Of a DNA stretch of 64,000 bases, positions 52,741-62,983 are shown one piece after another. Numbering within the stretch: position 1 is the stretch's first letter; each line of letters starts with the position of its first letter. The notes under the pieces were generated by a model that saw only the letters and a program-made list of their open reading frames with translations, did not search any database and was not told where the DNA came from. The stretch is from Peltaster fructicola (lineage: Eukaryota; Ascomycota; Dothideomycetes), in contig CP051139.1 of the NCBI GenBank assembly GCA_001592805.2, forward strand, positions 186,001-250,000. Direction: 5' to 3'. The position numbers were made by a program, and so were the translations under genes.

Positions 52741-55700
52741 CTATGCCAGCATACTAGCCTTGGGCAGGGATATGTACGTATTGAGATTTGCAGTGATAGC
52801 TGCCAGGGCATCTTGGTTCTCCTTAACCACCGCCGCGTTGTAGGCAGCTTTCACAGCAGCTGAATTCCAGACCTTCGTTGTCGCGGTCAGCAACGTCTGG
52901 AAGTACGCCTTAGCAGTGGCAACCTGGTAGTCAATGTCTGCGCTAGCGATCTCTTTGAACGCTCCAGAGTAGTCGTATCCAGCCTGAGCCCCAGGCGTTT
53001 TGGCAAATGCGTTGAAGACGTTGATAACAGCTTTATAGGCACTGTTATAGCTTGTTACTGTCTGCTTCAGTTGCATGTATTGGAAGGTATCGACGACGTC
53101 GGAAAGGAAAGACACCTTCTGCAACTCTCCGTAGCCATTGAAGGTAGTCGGATCGATGAGCTGCTTGCCTGAGGTGATGTGCTCTTTGATAGCGTTGAGA
53201 GCGCGATCACAGACTTGAAGATTGTCGACATTGGCAGCGGCAGAGCCATCGTTGGTATGTCCGAGGGCACCAAAGATCGTGTCCCAAGGGCGATCTCCAA
53301 AGCCCTGTGCGAAGTTCTTCGGCCAGCTTGAGAAGAAGGAGCCGCTATTGTCGAAAACTCCTTTGACGGCCGCAGCACCCTTGCTCAGAGTACCACCACC
53401 AGGCAGCTTTCCATTCATCATGAGCTGAATGTAATTGCGAAGGGATTGCTTCTCGAAGACGTGCTCAGTCACGAACTCCTCGCCAGTGGGTTGAGTGGCG
53501 GTGATGGCAACGCCAATGGCACCACAGATCAGTGGTTTCGCGACAGTGATCCAACCTTTTCCGGTCAATCGGGCAATTGTTCTATAGCCAGAGTATGTTG
53601 CTGGGTAGTCAAAGCGAGGAGGCTCTCCAGGAGCGCAGAACTTGAGTTTACCACTCTTGTCCAGCGTGCGTTTCTCGATTGATCGAGGATACCGCACCTC
53701 CATGTCAGTATAGTCATCTGCTGAGAAGTAGCCATACCCGTTGGAGTAGGTCACATTCGATGCTTCCTCGCGCTGCAGATCGATGTAGTCTTGCAGAGTT
53801 GGCTCTTCGATGCCACGGGCCTTCAATTTGGACGATGACGAAGACAATGAGTATACTGTGCAGTCGAGATCAAAGTCGCTGGCCTCATCGAACGTATCTC
53901 CATCTGGACCAGCTTGGCTATTGTAGCCCGGGATGTTTGGAGGAGTTGGGCACAACGAGACATCTCCTGGGCTGTTCAGTGGGGGAGCATTAGGATTGTC
54001 GCAGCAGTAGTAAGAATAGGTGCCAGGCTGACAGCTCGTGCCATCGGTTGCAATGGGAACTTGACCAGCAGGGCACTCTCCCACACAGGGTGAGTTCAGC
54101 AATGGAGCAGCGGCATTGCGTACGACGTTGCCAAGGAGTCCACCTGCAAGCCATGACTGTGACCAGCCAGAGAAACTCCACGCGGAGCCTTGATGCCACT
54201 TGCAGTTGCGGTTCGCGTATGGGTCTGGCTTCTTGCAGCAGAAGGACTTGAAGCCGCCATCGTACAAGCAGGGCTGCTCACCACCCGCACCGTATTTGCC
54301 CGTGGTCTGTTCGACTTCGTCGCTATCGCAACCATATGAGGTGAAGAAGACAGTTGGATTGTCGAGGACACCCAGCGTGGTGCAGAACGGTGCAGATCCT
54401 ATCGAATCGTTAGCACAGTCATAGGTAGCTTACACGAATCGACCCACCTTTCCACGTGCAATCACTGATGTCAGAGTCAGCAGCATCTTTCTCACAACAC
54501 AAGCTCATGTGGCCAGTCCAGCACGATGTGCCATCCTTGGGATTGACAGTAGTGCTGCTAACTTCGACTTCCTTGTCCGAACATCTGTTCTTGGAAAGAA
54601 GACCGCAGAACTTTGGCGAGCCTCTCCAAGTACACACTGGTGCCTTTGAGCCAGTTGGACAGCAGTAGTATCGGCTAACGCCAGAAGGACATCCGTTGAA
54701 GATTCCCGCATAGCCAGCAACCTTGCCGTAGGATCCGGTGGCTGGTGAGTAACCTGATGGACAAGCGGCGTTACAGTCTCCCCAGACACATTGTCCGATA
54801 TTGCTCTTAGATCGAGAAGCAAGATCAGAGATCTTGAGATTGCTTGAATCTCGACCAATAGCACCAGCTAAGGCTTGAATGGCTGTTCCTGAGCCATCAT
54901 CTGTGGACGCGGCCCAGACCATAAGTCCACCAAGACATTTCGAGTTGGCATAGTCGGCCTTCATCTTAAGAGTGGTCTCGTCATCGTACGACACCCACTG
55001 GTTGTTGTCCCATGTCACAATCTGTGAAGCAGCCTGCTTGTCAAGCGTCACTGTAGCACCGGCTGCGATGATATCGGTGATCTCAGAGAACATGAGCGTG
55101 CCTGCTGAGACCGAGCATGGTCCTGGGTTACCACCACCACTGAATGCGCAACCAGCTGTCTTACAAGATGGATCAGAAAGAGTGAAGCTTCGACCGTAGA
55201 AACCAGTGCCCATCACCACTTTGCCAGGGTCAATCTGGTTTCGCCACATGAGGTCCATAGTCTGGTCGATTTCAGTCAGATTAGTGTGACTCTGAACGAT
55301 GCTGCCAATGTAAGGATCAGTCGAATCCCAGGTGCCGTGGAGGTCATAAGTCATAACGTTGAACCAGTCGACGACATCGGCAAGCGCAACGATGTCAAAG
55401 TTGCGCATATACCAGTAGCTGGATGGTAGAGTGATGGACAAGCCATACTTCTTGCCACCGGAGCCAAGAGCGTTCCGAAGATTCTTCAAAAAGCTGACAT
55501 AGTTGGCAAAGTCGACATCGTTGCCAGATCGTTCTGGTGCAACAGGGTACTCCCAGTCAATATCGACGCCATCAAAGCCATATGTCGATAAGAAGTTGAC
55601 AAGAGATTTGAAGAAGGCTTGTTGTGCAGACTGGCTACCGGCGAGGGTCGAGAAAGTCTTCGCTGTTGGCTGGTCGGGATCATTCATACTCCAACCACCT

Positions 55701-56333
55701 ATCGATATCCATGTTTGGAGACCAGGACTGACTTGCTTGAGGTTTGTGAAGCGCTGGTACAAGCCGACATCAGACTGCTGCATGGGTGCGACTGCAAAGC
55801 TTTGTGGATCGACGAAGGCGAATGCGAAGTTCAGGTGAGTGTAGAGCGAGCTCAGGATGTCCTCAGGATTGAGACCTTTGCATGCTCGTGTTGTGGACCA
55901 GCCTTCATAGTAGCCAATTACTCGTTGACCAGCGCTGTTGCCACTACAGCTAGGCTCGTTGACTTTCTTGTCGCCGCAGAACTCTTGTGTAGTACCGCAG
56001 AACCCGTACTTGCTGCAGCAGACGTTCAATGGGCAGGTCTGTAAGGTTGTTAGTGAAGTCCGGTCATCCACTCCAGACACTGACCTCTTTTGTCGACCAT
56101 TGAGATCCCCAACCAGGATCACACTCGCTCTTGGCATCACAGCTGGACTGACACTTGTCTGCAGCGCAGAACTCTGGTCCGAGACCACATACGCCGCCCT
56201 TCGAGCAGCAGCCGATCTTGCATGGTCTGTCAGCAGCACATGTGTATGGATCGGAGGAAGGATCGTTGGTCAATGTCGCATTGACGAAAGAGAAGAGGGC
56301 AAGAAGAGCAAAAGAGAAGTGTAATTGACGCAT
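52741..56333 (-). CDS. secreted GH18 chitinase with chitin-binding modules, 1165 aa
   Basis: Exons 56085-56333, 54448-56038 and 52741-54398 (introns 46 and 49 nt). A signal peptide (RQLHFSFALLALFSFVNA) is followed by Cys-rich hevein-like (CBM18) chitin-binding sequence: CKIGCCSKGGVCGLGPEFC, then VCCSKYGFCGTTQEFCG. The GH18 barrel follows: VIGYYEGWSTTRACKG, WISIGGWSMND, and the catalytic FDGVDIDWEYP with the acid Glu near residue 246; FNVMTYDLHGTWD and GGLMVWAASTDDG complete it. After the barrel come several small Cys-rich units, then about 330 residues of unknown fold. This is the layout of fungal subgroup-C chitinases. It is secreted and likely cleaves chitin. It is divergent from the LysM gene. 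Confidence 0.92.
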
Positions 56334-57209
56334 CTTGAGCTCAGCAATTTCATGAAAGCTGGCTCAGTATCGACGAGGAATGGAATGTGTTGAAGACAAG
56401 GTCGTCTCGAAACCAGATATGACAGGACCGCCGAGTACTCAATACGTCCGCTACACTTGAAGAGCAACATACCTCAAGACTGGCTAGTCCTCCGAGAAGG
56501 AGCATGATCAGCAACGCCGCTGACTGAACATCTCAGCTCGCTACGACAGTCTGTTCCACCAAGGATCAGCTGTGTGCAGACTCCTGAAGATCAATTGTTC
56601 CCAACATGAAGATTCTTCGCGCTCGATGTGTTGGAATGGCGCCAAATGCTGACAGAGTCCAGTATTATGCACTCCACAACGGCACTGATACTGCCTTCGG
56701 TATCCCTACACAGTGATCGACAGCGCGAAGGAAGACCAAGGCGAGCTTGTCGCCAGGGCTGAAATGCAACCGTGGCGTCCACGCGACACACCTTATTGAC
56801 GAGCGTTGTAGAGGTTGTCAACGAATGACCTGTGAGGACGTCGTTATGCTGTCGATGTGAACACGAGCGTCTCCTCTCGCGCAAGCATGCGGTTGATGGC
56901 CTCGAGGAAGCAATGTGGTTCTCAACACTGACATAATCGTACCTGGAAACGAGTCAACGCCAAGCCGGACCCTGCCGCCGGAAGGATGCGCTAGTAAATG
57001 ACAAAGCGCCTAGCTTGGCTACATCCTCGCAGGTACCAGAAGGTTTGTTGGCATCCTTCATACTCCACCACGGCGCAAGCAACATGATGGGCATCAGCCG
57101 TGCAGATCACGTAGCGTTCTGGAAATGGGACTGAGCATACCAGGTAAGCCATGGATCTTTCACTCAACATCTCCTCGTCGATTTGGCTCCTCTTCCATTC
57201 ATTGCAATC
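56334..57209. other. shared divergent promoter of chitinase and LysM genes
   Basis: 876 bp between two start codons pointing away from each other. A 31-codon upstream frame (57151-57246) overlaps the LysM start in another frame. No binding site is assigned with confidence. Confidence 0.5.
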
Positions 57210-57246
57210 ATGGCGAGGATCACACTGCTTGGTCTATTGGCCGTGA
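57151..57246 (+). promoter_or_regulatory. upstream ORF overlapping the LysM start
   Basis: An ATG at 57151 opens 31 sense codons and stops at 57244-57246, past the main ATG (57210) in another frame. If it is in the transcript, it could lower translation of the LysM protein. A donor-like GTAAGC just before it means the leader may be spliced. Confidence 0.35.
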
Positions 57247-59059
57247 GCCCATTGGCAACGAGTGTGTTTGCTCAGAACGACAGTGTAAGTGACCTCATGA
57301 TAATGTTCGCATCTTGCTAATGTTCTACAGTTCTTCTTCAATGGCACCGACTTGCAGGGTCGTATCCTTTCCGCAGTCTCAAGTGGCTGCATTCAGGCGA
57401 TGGAAGCACCACTGGACTGTGACCAATATCTGACATATGTCATGACCAGCGACTACTGGGGCTCAATTGGCAACGAGACCTTCCAGAAGTCCTTCTGTCG
57501 TGACAGTTGTGGCACTGGTCTCTCCAAGTATGTTAGTTCAGTGCAGTCAGCTTGCGCAAATGATCCACAGCCATTCCCTGGCTACCCAGCAGCATACTGG
57601 GGAGAGTCTGCGCAAGCGGCTTGGACACAGATGTGTCTCAAGGACTCTTCAACTGGACAATACTGCTCAGGTAGGTGTCGAATAGCTGCAAACAGGAAGA
57701 TACTCATGACTAGCAGAGTTCATTGAAGGCATATTTGCGCAAGCTGCAAATGCTTCAACCAACGATTCGGATTTCCCGACAGATCTTCCTGACAACCAGC
57801 TGTGCTCCAACTGTGTTCAACAGCTGTTCCAACACATCCAGTCGACACCATACTCTAACTACGATGCACGTCTGGCTAGTGAATGGTCGTCCATTCAGAG
57901 CAAGTGTGGCACGTCCTATCCCACTGCTGTGCCTGCTCTGCGTACCAACGTGACGCAGCCCGGAGGCTTCGCGGCTCCAGGGAGTGCAAGGACCGGTTGT
58001 CTTTCGGGCAATCACTACACCGTTGCCAGTGGTGACAACTGCGTCGCCATTTCATCGAAGCAGAAAGTGTCCACAGGCACCCTCAAAGCCATCAACGATC
58101 TGTACCCAGACTGCAGCAATCTCTGGGCTGGTGCCGTGAGTTTGCTGCCGAGAAGTCAGTGACGACGCTAACTTGAGCAGAACCTTTGTGTGCCGCCTAC
58201 CTGCACGACGTACACTATTCAAAGCGGCGACACTTGCTTCTCGATCTCCAATGCAACGAGCATCAACTTCTCTCAGCTTACTTCGTGGAACCCAGCCATC
58301 GACTCGTCCTGCGACAACCTCATCGCCGGCGAGAACCTTTGTATCAGTCCACCGGGAGGCGTCCCATCTTTGACCACGATCGCCGGAGCCACTGTCACAC
58401 AGACTGCCATCTACGCTTCAACGACTGCAGCTCGACCAAGTCCAGTCGGAGATGGCACCACAACAAGATGCGGAGACTACTACAAGGTCAACTACGGCGA
58501 TACCTGCCAAAACATAGCCCTGAACCAGACCGTAGCACTTAACATCTTCTACGGCATGAACCCATCGATCGACTCAAAGTGCAGCAACCTCCAGCTGGGC
58601 GTGTACTACTGTGTCGAGCCAACGCAGGACTGGAACACCACAGCATCTTCAACCATTGCGACAGCACCAACAACGACTCCGTCTGGCACGACAGCAGACT
58701 GCTACGAGTACTACACAATCCAGTCTGGCGACTATTGTGGAAAAGTGGAAAGCATGTTTGGCATCACCATGGTTCAGCTGTCGTATTGGAATCCTTCGCT
58801 GAACGCAGATTGTGGCAACCTGGCACTGGGCGAGGCTTACTGTGTCAATGGTGAGAATCAGCCACCACAAGGCACACAGGCTGCTCAGACAAGTGCTGCT
58901 GCGAAGCGAGCTGTGGTCGAGAAGCATCGTCGAGAAGCATATCAGGCTGAACTGCCTGTGAGGACGCCTGCTCCTGAAGGTGGTGTGCCAATGGGCTGGC
59001 CTGGCTTGATGGCACCTAGATTGCAGAAGGGTGCAGGATATGATAGAGTGGAGTTGTGA
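57210..59059 (+). CDS. secreted protein with four LysM domains, 570 aa
   Basis: Exons 57210-57284, 57331-57670, 57717-58135 and 58181-59059 (introns 46, 46, 45 nt). A signal peptide (ARITLLGLLAVSPLATSVFA) leads to about 200 residues with regularly spaced cysteines. Four LysM modules follow at about residues 235-281, 283-330, 375-425 and 450-500; each begins with a Y-x-V/I-x-(S/Y)GD-x-C element (HYTVASGDNC, TYTIQSGDTC, YYKVNYGDTC, YYTIQSGDYC) and ends in an L-x2-G-x2-(L/Y)C motif. LysM domains bind chitin oligomers. Such genes are often paired with subgroup-C chitinases, as here. A basic Ala/Arg tail closes the protein. Role in self-protection or signalling is inferred. Confidence 0.93.
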
Positions 59060-59381
59060 TGCCCTGTATGAACAATGGCCTTTTAAGCATGATGCTTTGT
59101 CAAGATGATGACAGCTTTGCTCATAGTCGTGCAGGCCGCAGGTCCACAGAATGTTAGAGTGATCGACGTCAAAGTTGGGATCCATTATGACAATCCTTGC
59201 AATGGTCTCCCGATCGACAACGTGTCCACGGTAAGGCGTGGTAGGTTCAGTGAGTGGCAAGGTCAAACTTATTCCACATTGCAACCGCAGTTTCTGCCCT
59301 GCTTCAAGTGCCAACCATTCTCTTGACGTTGCCTACCTCTGGAGTTTCTACTCGGAATTCTTGACTACTTGTCTTCACAAG
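59060..59381. other. short intergenic region
   Basis: 3' region of the LysM gene and promoter of the next. The frame of the next gene is open upstream to a GTG at 59238, which is not a start. Nothing else. Confidence 0.5.
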
Positions 59382-60269
59382 ATGAGCGGAGCACAGCCAT
59401 ACTGGCCACAAGGCTGGTCACGCGATCGTCTTGTGAATGCTTCGGGAGATGAGCTCGGAACAATCCCACCAGAAGAATCCGACCGCATGTTCGACAGTCT
59501 GCGCGCTGCACTTGGCACAGAAGGCTACAAAGCACTTGTAAAGGAGATCTCTGACAACGAAGAAGAGCGCGAGCGACAAGAGGCGGCCACGACTGGCCAG
59601 TCAGCGAACTTTCTCGATCAGTTCTCCCCAGAAGATCGTGTTCCTTTGCTCAGGAGTCTACGACAGTGGTGTCCGGAAGGACCATATGGCTGGGTCGTCT
59701 ACCGATCATGCTGCTACGACGATGAGTTAAAATGGCGGCAATTTCGCAACAAGTTCGACCAGTGTATCGACAGTAGCTTTGAACCACATATCGACGTGCC
59801 AGGCATACGAGAGGTCAAGGAACGGTTCGAGGTACGATGGGTCGAGGAGAAGCTCTTGGATGTCGACAGCATTGCTGCACATTACAGAGAGCTCGAGCCC
59901 ACGCTGCCTCAAGGGCTTCGACAAGCCATGTGCTTGAGCATTGGAGATGCAGAGCTTCAATCTGTTCTAGATTCGCCGATACCAACGCCCAACCCAGTAC
60001 ATGAACAGCTGTTGATTCCATATGTGCTTGGAATCGACATGATGGCGGGAGAGAACGCTGTTAACGACGAGTTTGATGCTCAGGAGCATGGCTGGCGTAC
60101 TTCATATAGGGTCGCTGTCTCTGCCTTGACACGAAGTCTGCTCATCAATATGTTGGACACTTCTATGTCACCAAGAGAGTTGAGCGTTGGTGTTAGTGAG
60201 AACAAGATCTGGCTCGATGATAGTGGCAGATATGGCATCTTCACGATGGGTGTCTCGCAGTCAGATTGA
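59382..60269 (+). CDS. fungal protein of unknown function, 295 aa
   Basis: Single exon, starting at the first ATG (MSGAQPYWPQGWSRD). No signal peptide or membrane segment. The segment WCPEGPYGWVVYRSCCYDDE followed by KWRQFRNKFDQCID resembles a pattern common in filamentous-fungus proteins of unknown function, in which GW-V-YRC/T-Y-DD is followed by a W. The C-terminal part (GWRTSYRVAVSALTRSLLINM) is mixed alpha/beta. The composition is typical of a soluble globular protein. No enzyme motif is visible. Confidence 0.75.
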   Translation: MSGAQPYWPQGWSRDRLVNASGDELGTIPPEESDRMFDSLRAALGTEGYKALVKEISDNEEERERQEAATTGQSANFLDQFSPEDRVPLLRSLRQWCPEGPYGWVVYRSCCYDDELKWRQFRNKFDQCIDSSFEPHIDVPGIREVKERFEVRWVEEKLLDVDSIAAHYRELEPTLPQGLRQAMCLSIGDAELQSVLDSPIPTPNPVHEQLLIPYVLGIDMMAGENAVNDEFDAQEHGWRTSYRVAVSALTRSLLINMLDTSMSPRELSVGVSENKIWLDDSGRYGIFTMGVSQSD

Positions 60270-60498
60270 GAACGTCTGTATGATTGATTCACGCAACCAT
60301 GAGTTAACATGAGAGTGTGTTACTGTGGCTGCTAGAACACCAGCCATGTATAGCGACCATGATAGGAAATGCACATGAGTTGTTATGGATGAGATTGTGG
60401 TTCAATGTTGCAATGCTCGATTATTATACTACAGTGTATTACTGCCACTTTTGTACTCATATGATAACACTTCCTCGTCACACTCCCATCTACTGCAT

Positions 60499-62193
60499 CT
60501 AACCGGCAGCGTAGAGACCAAGTGCAACCACATGTGGGTTGATCATGCTGAGGTTGAATGGTGTCAAGAACATATTGCTATCTGTCAAAGCGATGAATGT
60601 AGTCTGGTTGACAACACTTGCTCCGCCTTGGTAAACCTCTGCAGCTGGCTGGTAGGTATAACCTGAGTTGGGTCCTGTGGCGACAAGGTCGGTGTAGGTC
60701 AAGTTGAGCTGGTTGACCCATGCGACGTACTTTGGTGCACCAGCGCTCGTGGCAGTGACATAACTGTTGTTTGGTCCAACAGAGTGTCCTGGATTGTCCC
60801 ACTCAAGACGAACCTGCTTACCAGCGAAGCTCAATGGCTCAGATCGGTTGTGGGCGATAGCTGGGCCACAGCCGTAACCGGTCTTATTGACGTGGAGACA
60901 GCTCTGGTCCTGTGGGATGTCGGTGATGGATGGCGAGGTGGTGCGGTTGTCCACACGCTCCCAGTCAGCGGTATCATTTGGAGAGATACGGTTGATGTTG
61001 GCCTGGTTCACAACGTGCAGTGCTGGGAAATTCTGCCATGCCAGTCGTGTGGTGTTCTCAGGGCATGAAGAGATGTATGGAGCTAGGTATGTCCATGCCC
61101 AAGACTGTGGAATACCAGCCTCGAACCAAACTGGCATTGGGTGAAGACCTGAGAACTGGCGGAAGATCATCTCTTGACGTGCCTCAGTGGCAATAGACTG
61201 AGCGAGCAGCTGACCGACCTCACGAGAGTCGAGGTGGTTGATGAAACCCCAAACACCAGACTCACCCCATCGTGTCAAAACAGCGTTGAACTCGACGAAT
61301 TCTCGCACGTTCTTGTACGGGTAGTTGTAGGTGCACTGAGGTGGTGCAGTCTCGCCAAGCATGTTGGAAAGAAGAGTAGCATGTCCCTGCTCCTGCTGAG
61401 CCATGAACTGGATCAAAGAAATGTCCTCTGGAGTGAGACCTGCATCTGCAAAGTCCTGCTCGGAGAAGATTGCAATACCATTGTTGAAAGTGTCGAGCTC
61501 AATCCACTCCTGGTAGAGACCAAGAGTGATGGACTCGTAATCGAAGTCGCTGTTGACCATGTAGCGTGGCAGCGATCCATTTGTGCCAAGTCCGCCAGCT
61601 GGGGTGTATGGAGCTGGCTCCTGGTTCTGCAACGCTCCATTGGTGTTGTAGTACGTCGCAGTTGGGTTTGGTGGCAGAGTACCAACGCTAGCAGCCTTTG
61701 GTGAGTTTGTGACTGCTCCTGTGGTGGTTGGCACGCCACTGAACGGGCCGTGTGTGGTTGTGCCGGTCACATATCTGCTTCGTTGCGTATCTGCTGCTCC
61801 AGAGCCAGAGGTTGGAGCTGTGGTGGCGATTGCTGGAATCTGGGAGTCTGGGCCGAACGACACTGGGATGGTGGTGATTGGCGTTGGAGTGTAGCTTCCG
61901 AATGGTGCATTTGCGTTCAGGTAGCCTGGCAAGTTGCCGCTCTGGTCTGCTGCATAGCCAGGTGCAACTACTGAGCCAGTACCAGCAGCTGAAGCAGTAG
62001 CAGATGCTGCGGCGGTGCTTGCAGCAGATGCAGCCTCAGTGGAGGTTGGGTACTCGTTCTGAAGTCCATGGGAAATCCACGAACCAAGACCCTGTGATCC
62101 CCAAACACCCCAGCCTCCATTTGGTGCTGGAGCTGGTGCGGCGGCAGCGCAACCTGCGAGGACGGCAACAGTAACTGATGTCTTGGACAACAT
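60499..62193 (-). CDS. Rds1-like ferritin-fold stress protein, secreted, 564 aa
   Basis: Single exon. The first about 20 residues (LSKTSVTVAVLAGCAAAAPA) are a signal peptide, followed by a Gly/Ser/Thr/Ala-rich linker. From about residue 205 a ferritin-like domain appears: SDFDYESITLGLYQEWIELD, FSEQDFADAGLTPEDISLIQ, FMAQQEQGHATLLSNMLG, and ATEARQEMIFRQFSGLHPMP. The E...E-x2-H pattern could bind metal. The C-terminal part, with NPGHSVGPNNSY and several N-glycosylation sites, fits S. pombe Rds1, which is induced by starvation and temperature stress. The biochemical activity is not known. Secreted or wall-associated by inference. Confidence 0.87.
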   Translation of the reverse strand: MLSKTSVTVAVLAGCAAAAPAPAPNGGWGVWGSQGLGSWISHGLQNEYPTSTEAASAASTAAASATASAAGTGSVVAPGYAADQSGNLPGYLNANAPFGSYTPTPITTIPVSFGPDSQIPAIATTAPTSGSGAADTQRSRYVTGTTTHGPFSGVPTTTGAVTNSPKAASVGTLPPNPTATYYNTNGALQNQEPAPYTPAGGLGTNGSLPRYMVNSDFDYESITLGLYQEWIELDTFNNGIAIFSEQDFADAGLTPEDISLIQFMAQQEQGHATLLSNMLGETAPPQCTYNYPYKNVREFVEFNAVLTRWGESGVWGFINHLDSREVGQLLAQSIATEARQEMIFRQFSGLHPMPVWFEAGIPQSWAWTYLAPYISSCPENTTRLAWQNFPALHVVNQANINRISPNDTADWERVDNRTTSPSITDIPQDQSCLHVNKTGYGCGPAIAHNRSEPLSFAGKQVRLEWDNPGHSVGPNNSYVTATSAGAPKYVAWVNQLNLTYTDLVATGPNSGYTYQPAAEVYQGGASVVNQTTFIALTDSNMFLTPFNLSMINPHVVALGLYAAG

Positions 62194-62983
62194 ACTGATG
62201 AGAAGATGAGGTATAGGGGAGAAAAAATGTGATAAGGATCAAGTGCTGGCAGGTATATATCCTTGGACAAAATAGACCATGTCATACCTCGCTCTTACGG
62301 CTCAGAAACTCCAGCAATGCATTACGCAGAGCATAGCGTCATGCATCGGCGCACCGTGCAGCAAGGGTGTTCCGGGGCTGCAAGTATTGTGCTTGCTAGG
62401 CATCATCGACTTCAGGCGATGGAAATCAAGCAGCAAACTATCATGCTTAGTAGAGCACTAGGAGCAAAAGGCATTGCCTAGTCGAAGATCGATGCAGTTT
62501 GGCGCACGCTTCCGAGCAATGCGTTATGTATGGATGAGGCGAATGAATCCAAAGCGGATGCGTTGCACAAGATCGCCGCGGAGGCAGGTGTCTCACGGTT
62601 GCAGTTCGCAAGCTGGGTCGCCTCAATCGAGATCTGCAGTAGTACGATGTCCCTGGTCGGGTTCAAGGATGTCGGTAGAGAGTCAAGGATGTTCGTATCC
62701 CAAGATCTCCCGTGAACTGTAGTCAAAGAGGGGAAAATGTCGTCAAAAATCATCATCTAAAGCTGGAAAAACCATGCGGCTCAAATGCTTCCACACTCGA
62801 TGAAAGCTTAGCTTCGATCCCCAGGAGCAATAGTGGATGATCGCGGCATGGCGTTGAAGATTCGCCTTGTGAAAGTCATGCCGTCACTACGAGAGTCCGT
62901 GTCGACTGAGCATGGTGCTGTGACATCCATGTTCTATTCGTCCACGAAGGTTCACTGCCGGACTGTGTTTCGTTTGCCTCGTG
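62194..62983. other. intergenic region, tandem minus-strand genes
   Basis: Promoter of the Rds1-like gene and 3' region of the FAD oxidoreductase gene. Open frames of up to 92 codons are present on both strands over the same bases near 62478-62756, with no convincing protein signature. Confidence 0.5.

Noticed and set aside
62478-62756. Small frames on both strands upstream of the Rds1-like gene
   Set aside because: They overlap each other on opposite strands, and neither shows a domain or signal.
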